From Anaerolineae bacterium (GTDB lineage: Bacteria; Chloroflexota; Anaerolineae; Promineifilales; Promineifilaceae): 60,943 bases of DNA. The notes under the pieces were generated by a model that was not told where the DNA came from, did no database searches, and saw nothing but the letters and a program-made list of their open reading frames with translations. Positions 43,893-50,753 of this stretch are shown here, in pieces; position 1 is the first letter of the stretch; each line of letters starts with the position of its first letter. The stretch spans positions 1-60,943 of the forward strand of contig JAHDWK010000037.1 in assembly GCA_023382655.1 (NCBI GenBank), given 5' to 3'. A program made the translations under genes and the position numbers.

Positions 43893-46652
43893 ATGACGAC
43901 TTTACGCTTTGACGACAACCGTGGTGGTTTGGCCTATCCGTTTCTGCCCGATGAATTCGAGTGGCAAATTGTCTCCCGTTCCTTCGACGAGCTCAGAGCT
44001 TGCACTGAACACAGTGAAGTGACAGGCTCCTTTGGCGATGAAGAGACATTGGCTAAGATTTTCCAGGCAGATTCCCCCGTTCTCCGCTGGGTAAAAGATG
44101 ACAAGGTGCTGGATTTGTACGTGCCCGGCATGGACACCCAGAGTTTTCTGGAACGCACCGGCTTGCAGCTTTCCATGCACAAAGGGGGCTACGTCCTATC
44201 CAAACGGCTTTCTCGCGTGATGCGGCCGTACCGGTATTGGGGCTTCTTTGACGATGAGGAAGTCGCCATAGATTACAACGAGTTCCTGGACGGCCGTTTA
44301 TGGGATGGCAGTGGTCAGGTCAGCCGCGGCTTCATCCAGCGCCTGGCTGACAGCCAAGCTCTGGACGAACGCCACCGTCGCGAACTACTGCACTGCAATC
44401 GTTTTGAGGTGACGACGTTACATGCCGGTGGGCAGGATAAGGGCCATGTGCTGGTTGTGGACGATCTGGCCGTAGACTTCATGTTCCCGCCCGGCAGCGT
44501 CAAACAAGAATTATCTTTAACAGACGGCCGTACCTTCATCGGTCTGCATCCCATCCACAGCGAAGACCAGATGTGCCTGGACATTCAGAGTATCATCAAC
44601 CTGTACCCCTTCTTCCAGCCGGAGCATCTGCTGGCCTGGACCGGGATGGAGAGTGAGCTGTTTCTGAGTGGTATCCGGAACGGCCGCCTGCAAAGCATCC
44701 TCAACCGCCTATACGACGCTGAATCTGTAGCTGACACTTTGACAGGCTCAGTGCGGGCACTGGACAGCCTGAGTGACTGGCACGTGGGTGAGTACATCGC
44801 CAGCGGCGGCAGCCTGATGTGGTTTGCGGGCATGGTCAAAGCTGTAGCCCGGCAGCATCTCAAGCGGTTGGACGGCCGTGCCAACAAACTGCGCTGTCCG
44901 GCGCCGGGCGGCCGTTACTACATCTTCCCCGCTGCTGTTGGCGACCGGGAGGTGCCGGAAGGTCACATTGAACTTGACCCCGCCTGCGCCACTGCCTGGG
45001 TGAATGACAACGATTGGCTGACCTGTATTGTGGATGTCTTGGGTGGTTGTGATGGAGATGACGCTGTGTGGGTGTTTCCCTTCAGTGACGTTTCCGATAA
45101 TGCTGCGGCTGGGAACCATCCAACACACAAAATGCTCGTCTGGCGCAGCCCTAACCAGTTAGGCGAGTATGTAGTCTTGCAGCCAACACCTGGCAGCCAC
45201 GTGATGACCTGGGAAACTGCTGTTGGCCAGATCTCCTACCCCAAAATGCAAAGTCGCCTGCTCCCAGACCGGATTGATATGCGCCATTATCAATACGGCC
45301 GTTTAACAGAAGCAAGCGACTCATACAAGGGAGGAGCAGCTTACTCCATCGCGGCCATGTCGTCAACAATTCATCGAGCCGCGGCCAATCAAGGTGTCTT
45401 GGGTAGCTTCTGTAATGCAGCGATGTTGTGCAAAGCCATTTACGGCCGACTGCCAGACCAACTCCCGGCCACATTGGAGGCGGTCATTGACGGCTCGGTG
45501 AAAACTGGGCTGGACCTGGCCCCTGTCAAGCAGTGGAACCAGATGGCCATTACCCGCATGGTGCAGCACGGTCAGACCAACGCCAACCGCGCCATGCCTA
45601 GCATCTTGCTAGACCGCCTGCCGGAGTGGCTGCGGCCCCAGGCGAAGGCCACCAGCGACCATAAGGTCGCCCGCCATTGGCTGGACACGCTGGCTAGTGC
45701 TCTGCAACTACACAAAGCGCAATACTGGGCTGACGTAGAAGCGCTGGCTACCGAAGCCTGCCCGCCGCTGGCACTGTTTGAACACGGCCGTGACTGGCTG
45801 CACGTGGGTAAGGAACTGCGCCAGGCGTACAGCCGGGTTATCCGGCAGGCTATCAACGGCAATGACGATGTGGACGACCTGGCTGCTTCGGCCAGCGCTG
45901 GGCTATCGCCAGATAGCCCAGCGCCGCTCAGCACATGTTTCGACGTCGCTCGCGCCGCCAGTGAAGCGTTCTTGAGCCAATGGCCGGCCGACAAGCAACA
46001 TTGTGTCCTGTTAGGCGCGGCCGCTTACCTGTATGCGCAGGGTCCGCAGATTTATCCTGAACCAGGTCGAAGGAATGGTGAGCCGGTGCGGGATGCCCTT
46101 ATCTGGCAGTTGGGTAAAAAGCGGGCTGGTGAGGGCAGTGGCCGCTTCGGCAAAGCCTGTGCTGAGCCTGCCGAAGTACTCAGTGCAGGCCGCGAACCCG
46201 GTATTGCCCAGGCCATGCTGGAAGCTTTGCGCCAGATTGGTCTGCTGGGTGAACCGGTGTGGACGGTCGCCGGCGCCGTGTTGTATTACCGTGATGAACC
46301 CTGTGCGAAGTGCGCCGGTGTGCCGGTGCGGATTTCGGGCGTTTGGTTTAACTGGTTGCGGGCCACCCGGCCAGATACGCCGGAGAGCATGAGCCTGGTA
46401 CCCAAACCAGAGCGCGATCAGGCCAAAGCCCGCATCGCTGACTTTGTACAGGATAAATTCCGGGGCATGATGCTGACCACCGAAGTGACTGACAACAACC
46501 GGGTGGTCACGCGCACACCACACGGCAACCTGTTTGGCTACGTACAACGCGACCACGAACTGGCCGCCATTCGCCATGACCAGTGGTGCATTGCCTGGGC
46601 GCATGTGGTGGATGGCAATGTCCACGCCATTTTGCAACCGGCAGAAGTATAG
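43893..46652 (+). CDS. Putative RdRP/YonO-like polymerase, paralog A (919 aa)
   Basis: The second of two adjacent ATGs fits the AAGGAG spacing better. The protein is full-length homologous to the product of 54574-57066. Shared motifs (numbering from the ATG at 43890) are: SKRLSRVMRP (104-113), LWDGSGQVS (137-145), GGQDKGHVLVVDDL (180-193), PGGRYYIFPAAVG (339-351), GGCDGDDAVW (385-394), WRSPNQLGEY (418-427), ANQGVLG (499-505) and IDGSVKTGLDL (533-543). The order DGxGxIS - KG - Asp cluster - KTG recalls cellular RNA-dependent RNA polymerases and YonO, but the Asp cluster is DxDD rather than DxDGD. Two palindromic repeats are inserted in frame (residues ~32-44 and ~752-767). Polymerase activity is a hypothesis. 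Confidence 0.5.
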   Translation: MTTLRFDDNRGGLAYPFLPDEFEWQIVSRSFDELRACTEHSEVTGSFGDEETLAKIFQADSPVLRWVKDDKVLDLYVPGMDTQSFLERTGLQLSMHKGGYVLSKRLSRVMRPYRYWGFFDDEEVAIDYNEFLDGRLWDGSGQVSRGFIQRLADSQALDERHRRELLHCNRFEVTTLHAGGQDKGHVLVVDDLAVDFMFPPGSVKQELSLTDGRTFIGLHPIHSEDQMCLDIQSIINLYPFFQPEHLLAWTGMESELFLSGIRNGRLQSILNRLYDAESVADTLTGSVRALDSLSDWHVGEYIASGGSLMWFAGMVKAVARQHLKRLDGRANKLRCPAPGGRYYIFPAAVGDREVPEGHIELDPACATAWVNDNDWLTCIVDVLGGCDGDDAVWVFPFSDVSDNAAAGNHPTHKMLVWRSPNQLGEYVVLQPTPGSHVMTWETAVGQISYPKMQSRLLPDRIDMRHYQYGRLTEASDSYKGGAAYSIAAMSSTIHRAAANQGVLGSFCNAAMLCKAIYGRLPDQLPATLEAVIDGSVKTGLDLAPVKQWNQMAITRMVQHGQTNANRAMPSILLDRLPEWLRPQAKATSDHKVARHWLDTLASALQLHKAQYWADVEALATEACPPLALFEHGRDWLHVGKELRQAYSRVIRQAINGNDDVDDLAASASAGLSPDSPAPLSTCFDVARAASEAFLSQWPADKQHCVLLGAAAYLYAQGPQIYPEPGRRNGEPVRDALIWQLGKKRAGEGSGRFGKACAEPAEVLSAGREPGIAQAMLEALRQIGLLGEPVWTVAGAVLYYRDEPCAKCAGVPVRISGVWFNWLRATRPDTPESMSLVPKPERDQAKARIADFVQDKFRGMMLTTEVTDNNRVVTRTPHGNLFGYVQRDHELAAIRHDQWCIAWAHVVDGNVHAILQPAEV
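43983..44018. repeat. In-frame palindromic repeat, copy 2
   Basis: TTCGACGAGCTCAG, a short loop, and CACTGAACACAGTGAAG encode FDELRACTEHSEV near the N-terminus of paralog A. Paralog B lacks this segment at the equivalent place. Confidence 0.85.
46145..46190. repeat. In-frame palindromic repeat, copy 3
   Basis: CTTCGGCA and TGCCGAAG pair around AAGCCTGTGCTGAGCC, and CAGTGCAGGC follows. It is read as FGKACAEPAEVLSAG within paralog A, near its C-terminal third. Confidence 0.75.
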
Positions 46653-46666
46653 TGCTGTTACTTATC

Positions 46667-46715
46667 AAAAAAGACGGTTTGCTGGCCCGTAAGGGTTGGT
46701 AACCGTCTTTTTTTT
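46667..46715 (+). terminator. Strong intrinsic terminator after paralog A
   Basis: AAAAAAGACGGTT pairs with AACCGTCTTTTTTTT around a ~21-base loop. It lies 14 bases past the stop codon, with an eight-base T-run. Confidence 0.9.
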
Positions 46716-46751
46716 CGCGCTAACGCGCCGCCGGTCGTGAACAAACCTGAA

Positions 46752-46771
46752 CCATTTTTTATAGAAAGGAG
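46752..46771 (+). promoter_or_regulatory. Module leader box and ribosome-binding site
   Basis: CCATTTTTTATAG (46752-46764) is followed by AAAGGAG (46765-46771), 6 bases before the ATG at 46778. Confidence 0.5.
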
Positions 46772-46777
46772 TGTGAC

Positions 46778-47020
46778 ATGTTTACCAATCCAGGGATTGC
46801 GGAAGTTGTGGTTGTTGTATTAGGTAGCCTGTTGGGATACGCCGTTGTATTGGGTTCCATGGGATTTGGCAAGAATGGTTCCGGGCCGGAAGAAGATCGC
46901 CACTCCGGCCAGATGCGCATTTCCCCACTGCTTTTCGGCTGCTTACTGGGCACGATTGTCAACCTGTTGTGTATGGCGTTTGTGTGGTGGCTCCTGACCA
47001 TTACCGGACTTATTGGGTAG
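46778..47020 (+). CDS. Small two-helix membrane protein (80 aa)
   Basis: AAAGGAG lies 6 bases before the ATG. Two transmembrane segments (VVVVVLGSLLGYAVVLGSMGF and LLFGCLLGTIVNLLCMAFVWWLLTITGLIG) flank a charged loop (GKNGSGPEEDRHSGQMR). No family is recognised. Its own terminator-like hairpin and leader place it in the module's cassette series. A role in the transfer apparatus is possible but unproven. Confidence 0.75.
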   Translation: MFTNPGIAEVVVVVLGSLLGYAVVLGSMGFGKNGSGPEEDRHSGQMRISPLLFGCLLGTIVNLLCMAFVWWLLTITGLIG

Positions 47021-47047
47021 AAAGGCAACCCAGAAACGGCCGTTGCC

Positions 47048-47515
47048 TCAACGCCGCCTTTGCCGCCAGCGCCACGCCTGCGCCAACAACCAGGTCTCCA
47101 CTGTTGTTTGCCGGGGGGGCGACTGAGGGACAGGCCAGCGACGGTGCCGGTAATAGTGCCAGAGGTCGGAAAAGTCGGCCAGGCATATGAACCACCAGAA
47201 GAGGTGCAATACCAGCCCTAACCAGAAAAGTCCCCAGGTGGCCTTCACCAGGCACAACCAGGTTAACACGGCCAAGGAGACACAACCGGCCAATGCCGGG
47301 GCCAGGATGGCTGCCCGGATGCGCCAGTCGTGGGGATGGGGAGCGGTGTACGCGACATATCCCCGGCTTATTTGCAGTCGGGCGGGCAGTCCCAGTAGGC
47401 GGGCGGCGGCATAATGGCAACCTTCATGCGCCGCCCTGAAGTGCCAGGTCAGATAATAACCGGCATTCGCATCTATCTTTTGCCAGGCTTTGCCCATGCT
47501 TGCCAGCTTCGTCAT
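47048..47515 (-). CDS. Membrane zincin-type peptidase (HEGCH), opposite strand
   Basis: The 155-aa product carries HEGCH near residues 30-34 within a helix (FRAAHEGCHYAAARLLGLPARLQISRGYVAYTAP), the HExxH zinc motif as placed in small integral-membrane zincin peptidases (DUF3267/M50-like). Two or three transmembrane helices follow (ILAPALAGCVSLAVLTWLCLV, GLFWLGLVLHLFWWFICLADF). A third zinc ligand is plausibly the Asp in ADFSDLWHYY. It is the only minus-strand gene in the module. The substrate is unknown. Confidence 0.7.
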   Translation of the reverse strand: MTKLASMGKAWQKIDANAGYYLTWHFRAAHEGCHYAAARLLGLPARLQISRGYVAYTAPHPHDWRIRAAILAPALAGCVSLAVLTWLCLVKATWGLFWLGLVLHLFWWFICLADFSDLWHYYRHRRWPVPQSPPRQTTVETWLLAQAWRWRQRRR

Positions 47516-47566
47516 ACCCCTATCTTAACACAACGGGTGGAAACGGCCGTATCACCGCCTATGCGA

Positions 47567-47607
47567 GACGGTTACTGGCCTTTTAGGGCCAGTAGCCGTC
47601 TTTTTCT
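47567..47607 (+). terminator. Intrinsic terminator upstream of ssb
   Basis: GACGGTTACTGGCC pairs with GGCCAGTAGCCGTC (one G-T wobble) around a 6-base loop, followed by TTTTTCTC. It has the same stem core (GACGGTTxxTGGCC) as the terminator at 46667. Confidence 0.85.
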
Positions 47608-47703
47608 CTTTCCTCACCGGGCAAGGGGGTGGTGAATCCTCACGCCGCGCGTCGGGCTGGCAGCAGGCGCTATCGCGCCGAATGAGATGAGTTTTTTTAT
47701 CAA

Positions 47704-47724
47704 CCAATTTCACGTTATAAGGAG
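47704..47724 (+). promoter_or_regulatory. Module leader box and ribosome-binding site of ssb
   Basis: CCAATTTCACG (47704-47714) is followed by AAGGAG (47719-47724), 8 bases before the ATG at 47733. Confidence 0.5.
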
Positions 47725-47732
47725 AGTGACAC

Positions 47733-48155
47733 ATGTATCAAAAACTCATCATCGTTGGGAATTTGGGCAGCGCGCCAGAAATGAGGTACATGCCCGACGG
47801 ACAGGCTGTGACCAACCTTTCGGTGGCCTGCAATCGGCGTTGGACTGACCGTGCCACTGGCCAGCCGCAAGAAGAAGTGACCTGGTTCCGCGTCTCCGTG
47901 TGGGGGCGTCAGGCGGAAGCGGCCAACCAATATCTGGAGAAGGGTCGTCAGGTGCTCGTGGAAGGACGGCTGCGCTCCGATCCCGCTACCGGCCGCCCGC
48001 GCCTGTGGACACGCAACGACGGTTCGGTGGGTGCATCATTTGAAGTGGTAGCTGACCGGGTGCAGTTCCTGGGTGGCAATGGGAATGGCAATGGTAACGG
48101 CCATGACCAGGCGGACGTTGACCCAACCTACGAGGAGGACGACATTCCGTTTTAG
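47733..48155 (+). CDS. ssb: Single-stranded DNA-binding protein
   Basis: The 140-aa product has a full OB fold (LIIVGNLGSAPEMRYMPDGQAVTNLSVACNRRW, EEVTWFRVSVWGRQAEAANQYLEKGRQVLVEGRLR, FEVVADRVQFL), a short Gly/Asn-rich linker, and the canonical acidic tip YEEDDIPF that docks replication and repair partners. AAGGAG precedes the ATG. It lies in the mobile module, so it probably coats element single strands during transfer or replication. The host's main ssb is presumably elsewhere. Confidence 0.95.
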   Translation: MYQKLIIVGNLGSAPEMRYMPDGQAVTNLSVACNRRWTDRATGQPQEEVTWFRVSVWGRQAEAANQYLEKGRQVLVEGRLRSDPATGRPRLWTRNDGSVGASFEVVADRVQFLGGNGNGNGNGHDQADVDPTYEEDDIPF

Positions 48156-48183
48156 GCTGGTCGTTATCTGGCATTTCCGGCAT

Positions 48184-48223
48184 GAGGCGCAGTTGCCCGA
48201 TGGGGTGACTGCGCCTCTTTTTG
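48184..48223 (+). terminator. Intrinsic terminator after ssb
   Basis: The perfect 10-bp stem GAGGCGCAGT / ACTGCGCCTC with a 14-base loop is followed by TTTTTG. It lies 29 bases past the ssb stop. Confidence 0.9.
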
Positions 48224-48241
48224 TTTTTCAGGAGTTTCCCC

Positions 48242-48376
48242 ATGTTAGAAGCATTGATCATCATTTCCGGATTGTTTGTACTGGTCATTCTGTTTTATCC
48301 TCGGCGTTCTGCTACCCGACGGCGGCGGCGCCAGCGGGGCGGTAAACCGTATTGGCTGGACAAACACGGCTATTAG
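48242..48376 (+). CDS. Tiny membrane protein (44 aa)
   Basis: CAGGAG lies 8 bases before an ATG. The frame encodes MLEALIIISGLFVLVILFYP, then a run of arginines (RRSATRRRRRQRGGK) and PYWLDKHGY before TAG. It has one N-terminal transmembrane helix with a very basic cytoplasmic tail, framed on both sides by intrinsic terminators like other cassette genes here. The function is unknown; small basic membrane peptides are common on mobile elements. Confidence 0.6.
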   Translation: MLEALIIISGLFVLVILFYPRRSATRRRRRQRGGKPYWLDKHGY

Positions 48377-48437
48377 ACGACACCATCTGCCTGATCTGGA
48401 TGGCCCGCAGCTAATACGTCCCGCGGTCGGGGAAAAG

Positions 48438-48473
48438 GGCTTCTTCCCGATGGGGAGAAGCCTCTATTTTTCT
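48438..48473 (+). terminator. Intrinsic terminator after the 44-aa gene
   Basis: GGCTTCTTCCC pairs with GGGGAGAAGCC (one wobble) across GAT, followed by TCTATTTTTCT. Confidence 0.85.
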
Positions 48474-48591
48474 AGGTGTTGCCAGGTATGCAAAGGTGCG
48501 CGAGCGGACAGTTGGGGTTGAGGGAGTCAGGTATTGGTCAGGCCGTCATAGGCTGGTAGGCGCAGCGATTACCCACCCACCCACCCGGATT

Positions 48592-48634
48592 GAACGCCGG
48601 TGGCGTTCACCATGAAGGCGTCTCGCCTTCATGG
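48592..48634. repeat. Twin back-to-back hairpins
   Basis: GAACGCC-GGT-GGCGTTC (48592-48608) is followed directly by CCATGAAGGCG-TCT-CGCCTTCATGG (48610-48634), both perfect. No T-run follows, so this resembles a REP/BIME-like doublet rather than a terminator. It lies in the otherwise empty 48474-48926 stretch, beside a short CCCA-repeated tract (48571-48585). Confidence 0.65.
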
Positions 48635-48926
48635 AGCCAGGCCCACCCCCCACCCTTGCCAGAAGTTCAACTTTATTGAATTGCCTGGAACTTGCGCTAA
48701 ACACAAGTGACGGGTTCACGGATGGCGTGCCAGATGGGGACGCAAACAGCCAAAAGATTTTACGTATCGAGAGATAAGGAGTATGGGGCAGCAGGGGGTT
48801 AGATGAGGAGAGCAAGATATACGTATAAAGTCAGAACTGGATGATACGTATAATCTTTGAGTTGACAGCCAGTGCCCGGATATTATAATTTCCTTCGATT
48901 GCAAGAACAATCAGAAGAAGATCTGC

Positions 48927-49505
48927 ATGATTAACAAACGACACACTACTTTGCTCTTCCCTTCGGCTGCGTTCGGGGCTATGGCTCTCAGTACAAGCCT
49001 ATGTCCCCATCAACGGCAACGGCGACGTATGCTCCAACAAGCGCAGGTAGTTTTGAGCCAGGCCGAAGACCTGCTCCTTGTGGCCCTCTTCTTTATTGTG
49101 TTCTTGTACCCCCTTTTGCTGGATCCTACCCTATTATTCAATCTGTCCACCTGGTTATGGTGGGTGAAAGGTTTTGCCTGGATTGGCCTGCTGGCCTGGG
49201 TTACCATTCGCCTGCTGGTGGGCCTTCCTCTGGCTCCTGCTCAGGTCTCCGGTGCGACGGTGGATGCGATGGAACAAACCGCACCGGAGAAAGAACCGGT
49301 TTCTTTCACGGCCGTGTTAGTGGAAATTCCATGTACCTTGTTTCCCTGCTGGCAGCCACCGATGTTCCTCGTACAAGAAGCCAACACACAGGTGCAATCG
49401 TATTTTCACCGGTTGTGGCGCCGGCCACAGCGCCAATTGTTTTTGGCCTTCCCTGCCCGGCGATTGCTACCTCTTTCATCCCATTCGCCGGAACCCTCCG
49501 CTTAA
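48927..49505 (+). CDS. Uncharacterised membrane protein (192 aa, tentative)
   Basis: The frame carries two convincing transmembrane stretches (DLLLVALFFIVFLYPLLLDPTLLF and WWVKGFAWIGLLAWVTIRLLVGLPLA), then a soluble C-terminal half with no known motif. A competing frame (49001-49582) is less protein-like. The start is unsure; an internal ATG at 49029 (MLQQAQVVLSQAEDLL) would remove a poorly ordered N-terminus. No clear ribosome-binding site is visible at either. Position just before the transfer genes suggests membership of the same module. Confidence 0.5.
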   Translation: MINKRHTTLLFPSAAFGAMALSTSLCPHQRQRRRMLQQAQVVLSQAEDLLLVALFFIVFLYPLLLDPTLLFNLSTWLWWVKGFAWIGLLAWVTIRLLVGLPLAPAQVSGATVDAMEQTAPEKEPVSFTAVLVEIPCTLFPCWQPPMFLVQEANTQVQSYFHRLWRRPQRQLFLAFPARRLLPLSSHSPEPSA

Positions 49506-49641
49506 GTTCTCCCCTCATTGAAAACACCAATTGGTGGTGTGCTGGTTGCGTCGATTGCCGCACCAGTGACAGCCGCGTGTAGCGTGTTATGCACGCAGCC
49601 TGTTTCCCTTTCCCAAATCTGAGAACTTACGGAGGTATGTA

Positions 49642-50169
49642 ATGACCGGTATTCCCATTCACGAAAGTCGTCAAGACCGATACGGTAAGACGGAAAAGAA
49701 AACATTAACCCTGACCAACGAAGCCATAGAAAGCATCCAGGCCTACGCCGACCGGCATGGCCTCTACTTCAGCGTGGCTATTGAGTCGCTGGCCCTGATG
49801 GCATTAGGCCAGACCACCGCCGAAACCCTACCCCGGCTGGTTGCCAACCTGCTGCAACGCACCATCAACTGGCAGTTCAATCGTTTTGCCAGACTGCTCG
49901 CTCAGGCCGTCATCGCCACTGAGGAAGTCAACTACAAGGCAGATGTCCTGGTCATGCAGACAATCTGGCGCGAAGCCCGGTTAGATCCGGCCAACTTTAT
50001 CCAGAAATTGCAGGTCAGCCACGAGCCGCATGTGCAGCCAGATGCCAAGGCGCGGCGGGTGAAAAATGAAATCTGCGCCGATGCCCATGAAGAGGCAGTG
50101 GCACAATTGAAAAAATCTCTAGGCCTGTCCGATACGCTCTGGGAGCAGGAGGGCGCCGATGAAACCTAA
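49642..50169 (+). CDS. RHH-like relaxase partner protein (MobC-like)
   Basis: ACGGAGG lies 7 bases before the ATG. The 175-aa product has a basic N-terminus (ESRQDRYGKTEKK), then TLTLTNEAIESIQAYADRHGLYFSVAIESLALMALG, a strand-helix-helix of ribbon-helix-helix type, and a helical C-terminal region. Its end overlaps the relaxase start by 11 bases. By position and fold it is the accessory protein that binds oriT and helps the relaxase form the relaxosome. No named family is certain. Confidence 0.6.
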   Translation: MTGIPIHESRQDRYGKTEKKTLTLTNEAIESIQAYADRHGLYFSVAIESLALMALGQTTAETLPRLVANLLQRTINWQFNRFARLLAQAVIATEEVNYKADVLVMQTIWREARLDPANFIQKLQVSHEPHVQPDAKARRVKNEICADAHEEAVAQLKKSLGLSDTLWEQEGADET

Positions 50170-50722
50170 CCAATCAGTCCTTCCTTTTATCAATGTCCGC
50201 GCGCAGCAAAACCGGACGCCGACCGGCCGGCGTACCAGCACCCTAGCCAGGCGGGCGGCCCTTTACTATGCCTATGGCCGTGACAAGGCAGCTCAACTAG
50301 AGGGGCGACAACGCGGCGAATGGATGGGGCCGAACGGCCGTATCTACACGCATGAAGAAGTCATGGCCTGGGTGAAAACAAACGCCCTGGCCTGCCGTTA
50401 CACCTTTCAAGGCATTCTCTCCATACCGGAAGGAGAATTGACCGCGGCCGAATTTGGGCGAGCTATGTACAAAGGTGGGCAGATAGAAGATTGGCGGCTT
50501 CTGGCCCACGATGATACCAGGCACCGGCACGCCCACGTTCTGTGGTTTGGCGACAAACGCATGGACAGGCAAGCCTTTCTGTCATGGCAGACCGAAGTCC
50601 GGGCCGAGCTGGTACGACTGGAGCAGCAGCAGCAAGCCAATGACCAGACTGTTCAGCAAGAAATAGCCCTTGACGCCGGCCGGTCGCGATCTCAGGACCA
50701 GGAGGTGGGACTCGGATGGTGA
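50159..50722 (+). CDS. Small relaxase with HxDTxHxHxH motif
   Basis: The 187-aa product overlaps the preceding gene, with GGAGGGC before its ATG. The motif AHDDTRHRHAHVLWFGDK (H117, D119, T120, H122, H124, H126) is the three-His metal centre of HUH-type relaxases, and SIPEGELTAAEF before it fits their motif II region. A Tyr pair (ALYYAYGRDKA, Y36-Y37) near the N-terminus could hold the nicking Tyr. The protein is much shorter than classical MobA (over 300 aa), so it is a minimal relaxase domain without helicase or primase. It should nick oriT for transfer. Confidence 0.7.
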   Translation: MKPNQSVLPFINVRAQQNRTPTGRRTSTLARRAALYYAYGRDKAAQLEGRQRGEWMGPNGRIYTHEEVMAWVKTNALACRYTFQGILSIPEGELTAAEFGRAMYKGGQIEDWRLLAHDDTRHRHAHVLWFGDKRMDRQAFLSWQTEVRAELVRLEQQQQANDQTVQQEIALDAGRSRSQDQEVGLGW

Positions 50723-50753
50723 AGTGGTCACTATCTCACAAGGGAGGGGCACG

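Noticed and set aside
43893..46652. Paralog A/B as a Toprim primase or classic DNA polymerase
   Set aside because: No Toprim ExG..DxD order and no family A/B/C polymerase motifs were seen; the ordered motifs fit the RdRP/YonO pattern better, though not perfectly.
49001..49582. 193-codon frame overlapping the membrane protein at 48927-49505
   Set aside because: It is Pro/Ser/Cys-rich with no domain, while the overlapping frame has two clean transmembrane helices.
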